From Treponema bryantii (GTDB lineage: Bacteria; Spirochaetota; Spirochaetia; Treponematales; Treponemataceae), in assembly GCF_900111035.1 (NCBI RefSeq), contig NZ_FOFU01000005.1:1-64000 (forward strand): a stretch of DNA of 64,000 nt, given 5' to 3'. The position numbers were made by a program, and so were the translations under genes. The notes under the pieces are model-generated. The model was given only the letters and a program-made list of their open reading frames with translations, did no database searches and was not told the origin of the DNA. Positions 36,007 to 44,729 of the stretch are shown here, one piece after another; position 1 is the first letter of the stretch; every line of letters starts with the position of its first letter.

Positions 36007-36669
36007 TTACAGAATCTTTTTAAGAGGTTTTCCTACAAGGCTGATTACAGGACCAAGAAGAAGCGACATCAAAATAGAACCTACGATAGAACCTTGAATG
36101 CCATCTGGATTCATCTTTCCTGCAATTACACCAATACCAACAGCTGCAAGATCAAAACAGATTCTGATTACAGCGAATGGAATAACTGTAATCCAGCCAC
36201 TGAGAATGTTTGGAATTGCATCATAAGGTGCAACACCCATCTGCGCATTGATGTAAATTGAAGCTACAACAACAAATAAAAGAAGTGTAACGGCAAAAAT
36301 CACTACACGTACGGCAAAGCTGCCATCATAAATAAACTGAGCAAAACCAATATTTTTCCAGATCCAGCGGCACAGGTCAATTACATAACCAATCAGAATC
36401 ATGTTGGCGAGAGTTCCAAAGCCAATCATTTGAGCACCGAAAATGAAAGTGAAAATGAGCATAAGGCCGTAAACGAGGACTTCGGTATTTCCAAGGCCCC
36501 AGCCAAGTGTACTTGCAATGTTCAGGTTCATAAAACTGGCCGGGTCAGTTCCCCAGCCGATTTCAACGAGAATAGAAACGAAAACGCCCATCAGAATTAC
36601 TGCGGGCAGCATAAACGCAAGGCGTTTGCCGAAGTTCGGCACAATGAATTGTTTGAATGAAAATTTCAT
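36007..36669 (-). CDS. YczE/YitT-like integral membrane protein
   Basis: This is a 220-aa protein with about five membrane helices. WGTDPASFMNLNIASTLGWGLGNTEVL and INAQMGVAPYDAIPNILSG match the YczE/YyaS/YitT family, whose transport or other function is not established. The ATG has no ribosome-binding site, but on the minus strand TATACT ends 7 nt before it. The cyclase gene ends 18 nt upstream, so it can also be read from that transcript. Confidence 0.8.
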   Translation of the reverse strand: MKFSFKQFIVPNFGKRLAFMLPAVILMGVFVSILVEIGWGTDPASFMNLNIASTLGWGLGNTEVLVYGLMLIFTFIFGAQMIGFGTLANMILIGYVIDLCRWIWKNIGFAQFIYDGSFAVRVVIFAVTLLLFVVVASIYINAQMGVAPYDAIPNILSGWITVIPFAVIRICFDLAAVGIGVIAGKMNPDGIQGSIVGSILMSLLLGPVISLVGKPLKKIL

Positions 36670-36687
36670 AGTGCCGAGTATAGCGAA

Positions 36688-39600
36688 TTAAAGGAAGTAT
36701 GTCTTCATCTTTCCTTTACCTTTTACTTCAACTTCAATACCTTCGCTGTAAGCGAACTGTTCCTGAGTCTGCAGGTAAGTAGTTTCGGTAACGTGAATCT
36801 TCATAGGTTCACCTGTACTTTCCATTCGGCTTGCAACGTTTACCGTGTCGCCCCAGATATCATAAATAAACTTAGATTTTCCGATTACACCTGCAACAAG
36901 ATTTCCGGTATTGATACCAAGACGAATCTGAACATTAGCAGGAGAGGTCTCATTAAAGCGGCGTACATCTTCCATAAGTCCGATTGCAAAGTGAACCATA
37001 CGGATAGCTCCGTCATTATCCGGCTCTTCGGTAAAGCCTGTGGCAGCCATATATGCATCACCAATAGTTTTGATTTTTTCAATGCCTTCCCGCTTAGCAC
37101 GTTCATCAAAAAGTGTAACCATCTTGTTCAGCATAGTAACAACCTGTTCAGCTGTCATACCATCGCTCATCTTTGTAAAGCCGACAATATCAGTAAACAG
37201 AACTGTAATGTTCGGGAATTTTTTAGCGATTGTCTGATTAGGATGTTCTGTAAGTTCTTTGGCAACTTCTGAAGGAAGAATATTCAAAAGAAGTTTTTCA
37301 GATTTTTCCTTTTCCAGTTTAAGGTCGTGAGTTCTCTCTTCAACCTTTTTCTCCAGTTCAATCTGATAACGGCGCATAGAATGGATTTTGAGGAATACAA
37401 TGAGAGTTGCAATTCCAACAATGATTACACCAACAAGAATCTGGAACCAGAGCTGCTGCCAGATATAAGGCTTTTTGATGATGATGATTGGATCTGAAGG
37501 TTTACTCTTAATTTCGTCTCCGTTTTCAGACATTACGGTAAACTGGTATGTGCCTGGTTTAAGGTTTGTGTAAGAAACATTTCTGAGATTAGACCATTCA
37601 GAATAATTATTTTCGAAACCACCGAGTCTGTAGCAGAAGCGCATCTGATCTGAAGAGATAAAGCTTAAACCTGTAAATTTAATGCTCAAACGCTTTGCAG
37701 ATGGCGGAAGAATAATTTTTTCACCATGATAATCATACTTAACATTATCAATAGAATATTCCTGAATTTCAATTTTTGGAGGAATCTGATTTTTGCCGGA
37801 TTTAACCGGGTCGTAAATTGCAAAACCGTCAATCAGGGTAAACCATACGCGGCCAAGAGAATCCTGTGTAGAAACAGAAGTTGATGTAATACCACCAGTA
37901 TTAAGACCATCAGAACTTCCATAATATTTTGCATTTATCTTTTTACGTTTTCCAATGGTAACATCTTCCATGTCAGCAAGATTTACAGAGAAAATACCCT
38001 TGTTGCTGGTCATCCATACAGTCTGGGTATAATCACAAATCATCTGGAAAACACTGTCGGTACCAAGTCCATTAGCGGAATTCAGATTAGCAAAGGTATC
38101 AGATTCTTCGTTATATTTTGAAATTCCAGTACCTGTTGCAATCCAAAGTCCACTGTCTTCAATAGGTTCAGTTTTAAAAATTACATTTCCTGCAAGTCCA
38201 TTTTCAGAATTATAGTGTTTGATAATCTGTTCATCTTTAAGAATATAGATTCCGCCACCGTCTGTACCTACCCAGACTTGTCCTTTTTTGTCCTCGTAAA
38301 GGCTCATAATAAATTCATTTTCAAAGCCTTCTTTTCTGGTGAGGGAATGAATGCTTCCGTCTTTTTCAATAATACTCAATCCCTGTGTTGTTCCTACGTA
38401 ATATTTTCCGTCAGTGGTTTTAATTGAAACGCGGCATTTAAGACCGGCAAGGCCGTCTTTCATTGTCCATACGGTGATTTTATCATTGCTGGTTACACAT
38501 ACCTGACTTATATCAGAATAAGAGGAAATAAGAAGTTCTCCGTCAGAAGTCATTCCAACATGGCGGATTCTCGCACCCTTACAAAGCTCAGTAATTTTAT
38601 TTTCAACAAACTGACTGTCTTTATTGTAGCAGTAAAGTCCGTTATCGGCACCAAGCCAGGTAACACCGCGAACAGGATCTTCGCAGATTGCATTAACGGC
38701 AATAGGCATTGCGATTGTACGGAACTTACCCTGACTCATTTTTTCAATACCACCGCGATTGTAGGCAATCCACATGTTTCCTTCATGGTCTTCGAAAATG
38801 TGGTTTATATAATCGTCAGCAAGTCCGTTACGCTTATCGTAATAGGTATAAACTCCATTGTGAAGAATTGTAATACCGCAGTCAGATGCGAACCAGAAGT
38901 TTCCGGCAGTATCCTGTAAGATTGAGTTTACGACAGTTCCTTCCTGATGGTCATGGCCTATGTCAAAAACTGTTTCTTCTGTGTCTTTAATACGTACAGC
39001 GTAGTGAGGAGCAACACCAAACCAGAAGGCACCGCTCTTATCCTGGCTTACTTCATTTACAGAAGGATTTTTGATTTTTGTGATTCCGGTAAAGCGTTCG
39101 AGTTTTCTAGTAGAAAAGACAAACAGGTCATTTTCTATGGCTGTAGAAATCCAGATTCGTCCTGCAGTATCACAGTAAAGTCGAGAAACCTGAATTGTAT
39201 CCTGTCCAAGTTCATGAAGACCTTCCGGAATTTTTACTTTATGTTCAGGTGTAAGATAGCAGAGTCCCGAAGCAGTACCAAGCCAGATATTGTTATTAAA
39301 GTCTTCACAGATGGCGCGAATAGAATTATGTGGAAGTCCATTTTCTGTAGTGTATTTCAGAATGTTTCCATCCGGCTGAATGCAGGTTACACCTTCATCG
39401 TTATGACCAACCCAGAGGTTTCCGTTAGTGTCCTGAAAAATTGCACGGACAGAAGCAAAATCGTATTTAGGGTCGATATTGCGTGAAAATGTAACGAACT
39501 CTACGCCATCAAAACGTACGAGACCTTCATAAGTTCCAACATAGATGTAGCCCTTCTGATCCTGCATGATTGCAGTAATCGTCATACCAGGAAGCCCATC

Positions 39601-39732
39601 CGCCGTAGTCCAGTTTCGGCATACAAAGTCATTCAGAAATGTCTGATCAACCTTTCCCTCCGCCGCCGACTGACCATAGACTGCTGTAAAGCAGCCTAAA
39701 AGTAAAGCAAGTAAAATAGCTGATTTCTTCAT
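36688..39732 (-). CDS. Two-component-type beta-propeller receptor fused to a class III adenylate/guanylate cyclase
   Basis: This 1014-aa protein has a signal peptide (KKSAILLALLLGCFTAVYG). About 650 residues of Reg_prop repeats follow (for example NLWVGHNDEGV, NMWIAYNRGGI, QVWVGTDGGGI), forming two seven-bladed propellers. Then come a Y_Y_Y domain (about 700-760), one membrane helix (about 775-795), a short coiled coil, and a CHD cyclase domain starting VTVLFTDIVGFTKMS with both metal-binding aspartates. It senses a periplasmic ligand and makes cAMP or cGMP inside. I take the start at 39732, where the signal peptide begins. It faces pfkA divergently. Confidence 0.9.
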   Translation of the reverse strand: MKKSAILLALLLGCFTAVYGQSAAEGKVDQTFLNDFVCRNWTTADGLPGMTITAIMQDQKGYIYVGTYEGLVRFDGVEFVTFSRNIDPKYDFASVRAIFQDTNGNLWVGHNDEGVTCIQPDGNILKYTTENGLPHNSIRAICEDFNNNIWLGTASGLCYLTPEHKVKIPEGLHELGQDTIQVSRLYCDTAGRIWISTAIENDLFVFSTRKLERFTGITKIKNPSVNEVSQDKSGAFWFGVAPHYAVRIKDTEETVFDIGHDHQEGTVVNSILQDTAGNFWFASDCGITILHNGVYTYYDKRNGLADDYINHIFEDHEGNMWIAYNRGGIEKMSQGKFRTIAMPIAVNAICEDPVRGVTWLGADNGLYCYNKDSQFVENKITELCKGARIRHVGMTSDGELLISSYSDISQVCVTSNDKITVWTMKDGLAGLKCRVSIKTTDGKYYVGTTQGLSIIEKDGSIHSLTRKEGFENEFIMSLYEDKKGQVWVGTDGGGIYILKDEQIIKHYNSENGLAGNVIFKTEPIEDSGLWIATGTGISKYNEESDTFANLNSANGLGTDSVFQMICDYTQTVWMTSNKGIFSVNLADMEDVTIGKRKKINAKYYGSSDGLNTGGITSTSVSTQDSLGRVWFTLIDGFAIYDPVKSGKNQIPPKIEIQEYSIDNVKYDYHGEKIILPPSAKRLSIKFTGLSFISSDQMRFCYRLGGFENNYSEWSNLRNVSYTNLKPGTYQFTVMSENGDEIKSKPSDPIIIIKKPYIWQQLWFQILVGVIIVGIATLIVFLKIHSMRRYQIELEKKVEERTHDLKLEKEKSEKLLLNILPSEVAKELTEHPNQTIAKKFPNITVLFTDIVGFTKMSDGMTAEQVVTMLNKMVTLFDERAKREGIEKIKTIGDAYMAATGFTEEPDNDGAIRMVHFAIGLMEDVRRFNETSPANVQIRLGINTGNLVAGVIGKSKFIYDIWGDTVNVASRMESTGEPMKIHVTETTYLQTQEQFAYSEGIEVEVKGKGKMKTYFL

Positions 39733-39787
39733 AACATAATATTTTAACTCATTGTTATATAAAAGCAAATTCTTGTGATTAGTATTG

Positions 39788-39886
39788 AAACAGGACATCC
39801 GCATTATTGCGCGTTTTTGCCCTGCAAATATGCGACAGGGAGCCAAAATTCACGGTTTAATTCTTTATAATGCGGATGTCCTGTTT
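39788..39886. promoter_or_regulatory. 20-bp perfect inverted repeat between divergent cyclase and pfkA genes
   Basis: AAACAGGACATCCGCATTAT (39788-39807) is exactly complementary to 39867-39886, with 59 nt between. The right arm carries TATAAT-like bases (39865-39870) and is followed by T residues. An inner CCCTG/CAGGG hairpin lies in the spacer. The location between divergent promoters fits a regulator binding site pair or cruciform; a long-stem terminator is another reading. Confidence 0.8.
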
Positions 39887-39892
39887 TTTTAG

Positions 39893-39922
39893 TTGTCCGT
39901 TCTATCAAAAAAAGGTTATAAT
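39893..39922 (+). promoter_or_regulatory. Promoter of pfkA
   Basis: TTGTCC (39893-39898), 18 nt, TATAAT (39917-39922). The -10 ends 7 nt before the ATG at 39930, and no Shine-Dalgarno is present: a leaderless-type arrangement. Confidence 0.6.
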
Positions 39923-39929
39923 CATAGTT

Positions 39930-41015
39930 ATGAAAGCTTCTACAATTAAAACAGTCGGAATTCTTACTTCCGGCGGAGATGCACCAGGATTAAATGCAGC
40001 AATTCGCGCATTATGTATTTCTGGTAAGAATAATTATGGAATGAAGTTTATTGGTATTCGTAACGGTTACCGCGGACTCATAGATAACGATACCTTCAAG
40101 ATGGATACAATTGATCTTGAGCCGTTGATTTCTCAGGGAGGAACAATACTTGGAACTTCACGCGTGAAGCCTTTTAAGAATCCTGTTCCTGATCCAAAAA
40201 CCGGACTTCTTCCTGTAGAAGGAATTAAAGAAACTTTCAAAAAGAATAAACTTGATGCGCTTGTGTGTCTTGGTGGAAACGGAACTAATACTACTGCCTC
40301 GTTGCTTTCTGAAGCTGGCTTCAATGTAATTGGAATGCCAAAGACAATTGATAATGATATTGTTGGTACAGATGAAACCTTTGGTTTTCATACAGCAATT
40401 GATGTTGCAACTCATGGAATTGAAGCAATCAGAACTACAGCAAAAAGTCATAGCCGTGCAATGGTAGTTGAGATTATGGGCCACAAGGTTGGCTGGCTTG
40501 GACTTTATGCAGGACTTGCAGGACGTGCAGATGTAATTCTTCTTCCAGAAATTCCTTATGATATTAAGAAGATTGCAAAATACCTGAAGGCTAAAAAAGC
40601 TAAAGGACAGAACTATTTTATTATTGCCTGCTCAGAAGGTGCAATTGATTTAAATGAAGCTGCGCTCAGCAAAAAAGAATTTAAGAAGGCTCGTGAGAGT
40701 ATGAGCCAGTCTGTAGGTTTCCGCGTTGCAAAAGAAATTGAAGAAGCAACAGGAATCGAAACAAGAACTTCTGTGCTTGGTTATCTTCAGAGAGGAGGAG
40801 ATCCTGCTCCTTATGATATGATTCTTGCAACTAAGCTTGGTAGTGCTGCAGCAGACTTCCTGGCAGAAAAGCGATTTGGAAATCTTGTCGCAGTGAAGAA
40901 CGGCAGTATTGTGGCAACTCCACTTTCTGTTGTTGCAGGAAAAGTAAAAGAGATAACTGAAGAGGAGCCTGTTCTTAAGACAGCACGAGATTTAGGAATT
41001 TGTTTTGGCGACTAG
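39930..41015 (+). CDS. pfkA: 6-phosphofructokinase
   Basis: This enzyme phosphorylates fructose 6-phosphate, the committing step of glycolysis. GILTSGGDAPGLNAAIR binds the phosphoryl donor, GTSRVKP, PKTIDNDIVGTDETFGFHTA and EIMGHKVGWLGL line the active site. At the donor-specificity positions it has Gly in GGNGT (ATP-type) together with Lys in PKTIDND (as in long-branch ATP and PPi enzymes), and Asn replaces the usual metal-binding Asp in that loop. ATP is the likelier donor, but PPi use is not excluded. I set the start at 39930, where the conserved N-terminus begins. An FMN enzyme gene follows 13 nt later. Confidence 0.92.
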   Translation: MKASTIKTVGILTSGGDAPGLNAAIRALCISGKNNYGMKFIGIRNGYRGLIDNDTFKMDTIDLEPLISQGGTILGTSRVKPFKNPVPDPKTGLLPVEGIKETFKKNKLDALVCLGGNGTNTTASLLSEAGFNVIGMPKTIDNDIVGTDETFGFHTAIDVATHGIEAIRTTAKSHSRAMVVEIMGHKVGWLGLYAGLAGRADVILLPEIPYDIKKIAKYLKAKKAKGQNYFIIACSEGAIDLNEAALSKKEFKKARESMSQSVGFRVAKEIEEATGIETRTSVLGYLQRGGDPAPYDMILATKLGSAAADFLAEKRFGNLVAVKNGSIVATPLSVVAGKVKEITEEEPVLKTARDLGICFGD

Positions 41016-41028
41016 TGAGGGGAACAAG

Positions 41029-41925
41029 GTGGGAACTGGTGATTTGAAATGCCATCGCTGTGCAGTTTGTGACGGCTACGGTTGTCCGGGAATGTTACCT
41101 GGACTTGGTGGTGTTTTTGAAGGAAAGAATTTCCAGCTGAACTGTGAAGGCTGGAAAGAGCTGTATAATACAAAAAAAGAAGAAATCTCAAAAATTACCG
41201 TAAGCCCGGCACAACTTCGCTGTGGTCCGGTTACCGGTGCGGTAGAAAACATCGGCTACGCAAATGAAGCAGACTTTTATCTGCCATATCTCAAGAATGC
41301 GGCTCAGGCAGGCTTTGGCCTTTGTGTAGGTGATGGCTGCCCGGATGAAAAACTGAAGCTTGGTGTCGCTGCAGTAAAAGAATTGAACACTGAGGTCCCT
41401 GAGCAGTCTCGAAAAATCGATGCTGCCTTCTTCCTGAAACCCTATCCTCAGGAACGCCTCTTTGAACGCATAGAGTGGGTGCGTCCATATGCAAGTCATA
41501 TTGGAATTGATATAGACTCATACAACATTGTTACAATGAGAAATCTTGTAAACCTTGAGCGTAAAACTGCAGTTCAGCTCGAAGAGTTCCGCGAGCATAC
41601 AAAGCTTCCGTTTGTAATTAAGGGTATTTTTACAGATGATGATATAGCACTGGTTCGCGAGGTGCGGCCGGATGTTGTTTATATTTCTAATCACGGTGGC
41701 CGCGTAGAAACCCGGATTGGAAGCACAGCACAGTTCCTGAAAGAGCACGCTGTAGAACTTAAAAAGTATTGTAAGGAAATCTGGGTCGACGGTGGAATCC
41801 GTACCCGCGAAGATATACAGACAGCACTTTATTTTGGAGCTGATCAAATAATAATGGCACGGCCTTTAATCCGTGCCACTTATGATGATCATTATAACGA
41901 AACTGTAAAAGAACTTATCAATTAG
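41029..41925 (+). CDS. FMN-dependent alpha-hydroxy-acid oxidising protein
   Basis: This is a 298-aa TIM-barrel flavoprotein. VYISNHGGRVETR (about 218) contains the His-Gly-Gly-Arg of the (S)-2-hydroxyacid oxidase family, and EIWVDGGIRTREDIQTALYFGADQIIMARPL is the FMN phosphate site. The N-terminus is unusual, with CHRCAVCDGYGCPGMLPGLGG, a Cys-rich segment seen in a clostridial/spirochaetal branch. The start GTG at 41029 has GAGGGG 6 nt upstream; an earlier TTG at 41005 is less likely. It is co-transcribed with pfkA, suggesting a link to central carbon metabolism (lactate or a related hydroxyacid). Substrate unproven. Confidence 0.83.
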   Translation: MGTGDLKCHRCAVCDGYGCPGMLPGLGGVFEGKNFQLNCEGWKELYNTKKEEISKITVSPAQLRCGPVTGAVENIGYANEADFYLPYLKNAAQAGFGLCVGDGCPDEKLKLGVAAVKELNTEVPEQSRKIDAAFFLKPYPQERLFERIEWVRPYASHIGIDIDSYNIVTMRNLVNLERKTAVQLEEFREHTKLPFVIKGIFTDDDIALVREVRPDVVYISNHGGRVETRIGSTAQFLKEHAVELKKYCKEIWVDGGIRTREDIQTALYFGADQIIMARPLIRATYDDHYNETVKELIN

Positions 41926-42698
41926 AACTTTACATCATAACCGCCGTATGTAGCCAGCAGACTGATGCGGTCTTCAACACCAACAATCAGGAAAATCTGA
42001 TGCATACGGTTCTTAAGAGTTCCTACAGTAATTCCCGAATCACTCGCAATTTCTTCATAACGCTTTTCTTCAAGAATCTGCTTGAGCCATTCCTTATCGC
42101 GTTCTGTAAGCTCAGGATATTTTGAAAGATCCCATATTCGTGCATTACGTTTAACGTAAATAATTCTCAGGAAGTTTACTACAAAGAAAATAGCAGCAAG
42201 GAAAGTGAGAGAATATCCAAGAGTAATTACAAGAGAATTGATAAAACACAGAAGTCCCTTTCTTAAACTGAGACTGACAAGTCCAAAATATAAGATAATG
42301 GCAATTGCTGTTTTCAAGTGACCATGTTTTTTATAAAAATCCTTGTATAACAGACATGAAATACCAAGAAGATAAAGCAAAAGCCCAATAGGGTTTTCTA
42401 CAACAGTTTCAACTGCAATAATTTTAAACGAATAAATGAAGGCAACAAGAGCAAAAAGTTCAAATTGCTGTGGTACAAAAAGCAGAATTATAAAAATAAT
42501 AAAACTTGCTGAATCAATAATTGTAAGGCACAAATCAGAAAGAAGAAAATCAGTTACAGTTTGAATATCTGGAATGCCCAGGTTAAAATCAGTTCTCAAA
42601 AAAAGACGAAGGATGCACAGAATTTCCACGACAATTCCGATTATACAGAAAAATCGTATCAAGTTTTTTTGAGCTCGTGTATATGTTTTCTGTTCCAT
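41922..42698 (-). CDS. Membrane-bound LuxR-type transcriptional regulator
   Basis: The N-terminal 190 residues form about six hydrophobic helices. The C-terminus is a LuxR-type helix-turn-helix: LTERDKEWLKQILEEKRYEEIASDSGITVGTLKNRMHQIFLIVGVEDR. It would sense a membrane or external signal directly. Its stop overlaps the stop of the convergent FMN enzyme gene by 4 nt, with no terminator between. Target genes are unknown. Confidence 0.8.
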   Translation of the reverse strand: MEQKTYTRAQKNLIRFFCIIGIVVEILCILRLFLRTDFNLGIPDIQTVTDFLLSDLCLTIIDSASFIIFIILLFVPQQFELFALVAFIYSFKIIAVETVVENPIGLLLYLLGISCLLYKDFYKKHGHLKTAIAIILYFGLVSLSLRKGLLCFINSLVITLGYSLTFLAAIFFVVNFLRIIYVKRNARIWDLSKYPELTERDKEWLKQILEEKRYEEIASDSGITVGTLKNRMHQIFLIVGVEDRISLLATYGGYDVKF

Positions 42699-42768
42699 AT
42701 TTTTAATTATCCTTTTCTGGTATTGTTATCATCTTATAATATAATTGAAAAAATTTCAAAAAAAAATG

Positions 42769-42824
42769 TTGACATCTGGCTTGTACTACTGTATTATGTG
42801 CTTAATACAATAACCATGGTTATT
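42769..42824 (+). promoter_or_regulatory. Promoter and palindromic operator of the GntR-ABC operon
   Basis: TTGACA (42769-42774), 17 nt, TATTAT (42792-42797) form a near-perfect promoter. Immediately downstream is a perfect 16-bp palindrome, AATAACCATGGTTATT (42809-42824), covering the expected start region. The first gene encodes a GntR regulator, so this is very likely its autoregulatory operator. Confidence 0.85.
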
Positions 42825-42841
42825 TTGATAATGAGGTACTA

Positions 42842-43195
42842 ATGGAATATCACTTTACAAATGATAAACCGATTTATCTCCAGCTGATAGACTATTTCAA
42901 GGCGCAGATAATTTCCGGTGAGCTCCCGGAAGGTAGCCGTCTTGATTCAGTCAGAGACTTAGCGGTTAAAGCTCAGGTAAATCCAAATACAATGCAAAAG
43001 GCTCTTTCCGAACTGGAAAGAATGGGGTTGGTGCGCACTGAAAGAACGTCAGGGCGATTTATCACAGATGATAAGGAAATGATAACAAATATGAAGAAGG
43101 AAGTTGCAGAAAGTGAAATAGCGGCTTTTCTTGAACGCATGAAGGCCCTTGGTTTCGATAAGGAAGAAGTAATTAAGATTATCGAAGAAGAATAG
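42842..43195 (+). CDS. GntR-family (YtrA subgroup) repressor
   Basis: This is a 117-aa regulator with the GntR winged helix: KPIYLQLIDYFKAQIISGELPEGSRLDSVRDLAVKAQVNPNTMQKALSELERMGLV, in which the recognition helix is intact. The short C-terminal helical tail (about 75-117) is that of the YtrA subgroup, which typically regulates an adjacent ABC transporter. The operator palindrome sits 18 nt before its ATG. The ABC genes follow 9 nt downstream. Confidence 0.92.
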   Translation: MEYHFTNDKPIYLQLIDYFKAQIISGELPEGSRLDSVRDLAVKAQVNPNTMQKALSELERMGLVRTERTSGRFITDDKEMITNMKKEVAESEIAAFLERMKALGFDKEEVIKIIEEE

Positions 43196-43204
43196 GAGAA
43201 AGTA

Positions 43205-43903
43205 ATGGAAACAGTTTTAGAATGCAAAAATCTTACTAAGAAATATATTACAAAGACTGCACTGAAAGGAATTGATATTAGTGTTCCTAAGGGTGCAATA
43301 GTAGGTCTTCTGGGACCAAACGGAAGTGGAAAAACAACTTTGCTAAAACTGGCTGCCGGTCTCTTAAAACCGACATCTGGAGAAATCAAAGTTTGCGGTT
43401 TAAAGCCTGGTGCTGAATCTAAGGCAATTGCAGCTTATCAGCCGGATCGTGTTTACCTCAACGACTGGATGACTGTAAGGGATCTTGTTCAGATGATGAC
43501 AGACTTTTATGTAAACTTTAATAAAGATAAAGCTTATGAAATGCTTAAGACATTGAAGATTGATGCAGATGATAAGCTGAAGAGCCTTTCAAAAGGTACC
43601 AAGGAAAAGGTTCAGCTTGTTCTTACAATGAGCCGTGAAGTTCCGCTTTATATGCTTGATGAGCCGATTGGTGGAGTAGACCCTGCTGCTCGCGATTATA
43701 TCCTCAATACAATCATTTCAAACTATAGTGAAAATGCAACAGTAATTATTTCAACACACTTAATCAGCGATATTGAATCTGTTTTGGGCTATGTGCTGTT
43801 CCTTAAGGAAGGTAACATAATCCGCGAAGGTGATGTTGATACAATTCGTGAGGAAACAGGTATGTCTATTGATACATTGTTCCGCGAAGAATTCAGATGC
43901 TAA
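43205..43903 (+). CDS. ABC transporter ATP-binding protein (YtrB-like)
   Basis: A 232-aa ATPase with Walker A GPNGSGKTT (about 38-46), an LSKGTKEKVQL signature (about 130), Walker B YMLDEPIGGVDP and a switch His in ISTHLISD. It energises the permease encoded next. GGAG precedes the ATG. Such GntR-ABC operons often respond to cell-envelope stress or antibiotics; the substrate here is unknown. Confidence 0.92.
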   Translation: METVLECKNLTKKYITKTALKGIDISVPKGAIVGLLGPNGSGKTTLLKLAAGLLKPTSGEIKVCGLKPGAESKAIAAYQPDRVYLNDWMTVRDLVQMMTDFYVNFNKDKAYEMLKTLKIDADDKLKSLSKGTKEKVQLVLTMSREVPLYMLDEPIGGVDPAARDYILNTIISNYSENATVIISTHLISDIESVLGYVLFLKEGNIIREGDVDTIREETGMSIDTLFREEFRC

Positions 43904-43917
43904 ATCAGGAGTGAAAA

Positions 43918-44703
43918 ATGGAAAATAAAAATACTAGCAGAAATCCGTTTCCTTGGATTGGAAAAGTTTGTAAATATGAATTAAAGCATTCATCTCGTAT
44001 TCTGGTACCAATTTATATTGCAATAATTGCACTTGCTTTGATGACAGGATTATTTATTCCGGTTTCTTCAGATGGTGGTTTTAATTTCAGTTTCACTTTT
44101 AATATCAATGGAAATGAAAACTGGACAGATGGTCTGGCTGGATTCTTCTTTATGATTTACTGGATTATCATAATAGTTGCCGGTGTTGTTACAATAAGCG
44201 TTATTTCAAAACGTTTTAAGCATGGTCTGCTTGGCGATGAAGCATATTTGAATCTTTCACTGCCGGTAACTATGGGTGAACATCTCTGGGGAAGAATTCT
44301 AACAATGTTTATTTGGGCCGTAACTTCTCTAGTTGTTATGATGATTTCGTTTATTGCACTGTGCATTAAAAATCTCAGCGTAATCCATTTTGAAGAAGGC
44401 TGGCTGGTAACTATGTTTGGCGTTATTCTCTTTTCTTTATCATGGAGTGTTTGTATTCATTTATTTACTTATCTGATAAATGCAATCGGACATTTGTCAA
44501 AGAAGCACAGAACAATGGCAAAACTTATTGCTATCATTGCTATTACAAGCGTAACTTCAAGAATAACAGGATCAATTATGGCTAACTGGCTTCCACATGA
44601 TGCCATAATGCTTTACTGGCTTGCTTTTATTGGACTTATTTTCTCAGTAATTTATGGATTTGTAACTTACTTCATCATGGAGTTAAGACTGAATCTGGAA
44701 TAA
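43918..44703 (+). CDS. ABC transporter permease
   Basis: This 261-aa protein has six hydrophobic segments: about 30-48, 80-102, 125-150, 165-190, 205-222 and 232-255. It is the membrane partner of the preceding ATPase, 14 nt away, with a GGAG ribosome-binding site. The length and topology fit the ABC-2 type. It is probably an exporter or a resistance permease. No terminator is obvious before the convergent GNAT gene. Confidence 0.82.
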   Translation: MENKNTSRNPFPWIGKVCKYELKHSSRILVPIYIAIIALALMTGLFIPVSSDGGFNFSFTFNINGNENWTDGLAGFFFMIYWIIIIVAGVVTISVISKRFKHGLLGDEAYLNLSLPVTMGEHLWGRILTMFIWAVTSLVVMMISFIALCIKNLSVIHFEEGWLVTMFGVILFSLSWSVCIHLFTYLINAIGHLSKKHRTMAKLIAIIAITSVTSRITGSIMANWLPHDAIMLYWLAFIGLIFSVIYGFVTYFIMELRLNLE

Positions 44704-44729
44704 CAGTCATCCTGAACTTGTTTCAGGCT

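Noticed and set aside
38215-39486. Long plus-strand frames opposite the cyclase propeller
   Set aside because: They arise from codon bias of the repeat-rich minus-strand gene and have no start signals.
44704-44729. GTCATCCTGAAC-type intergenic repeat fragment
   Set aside because: Only about 20 bp are present, without the partner arm, too little to call an element.
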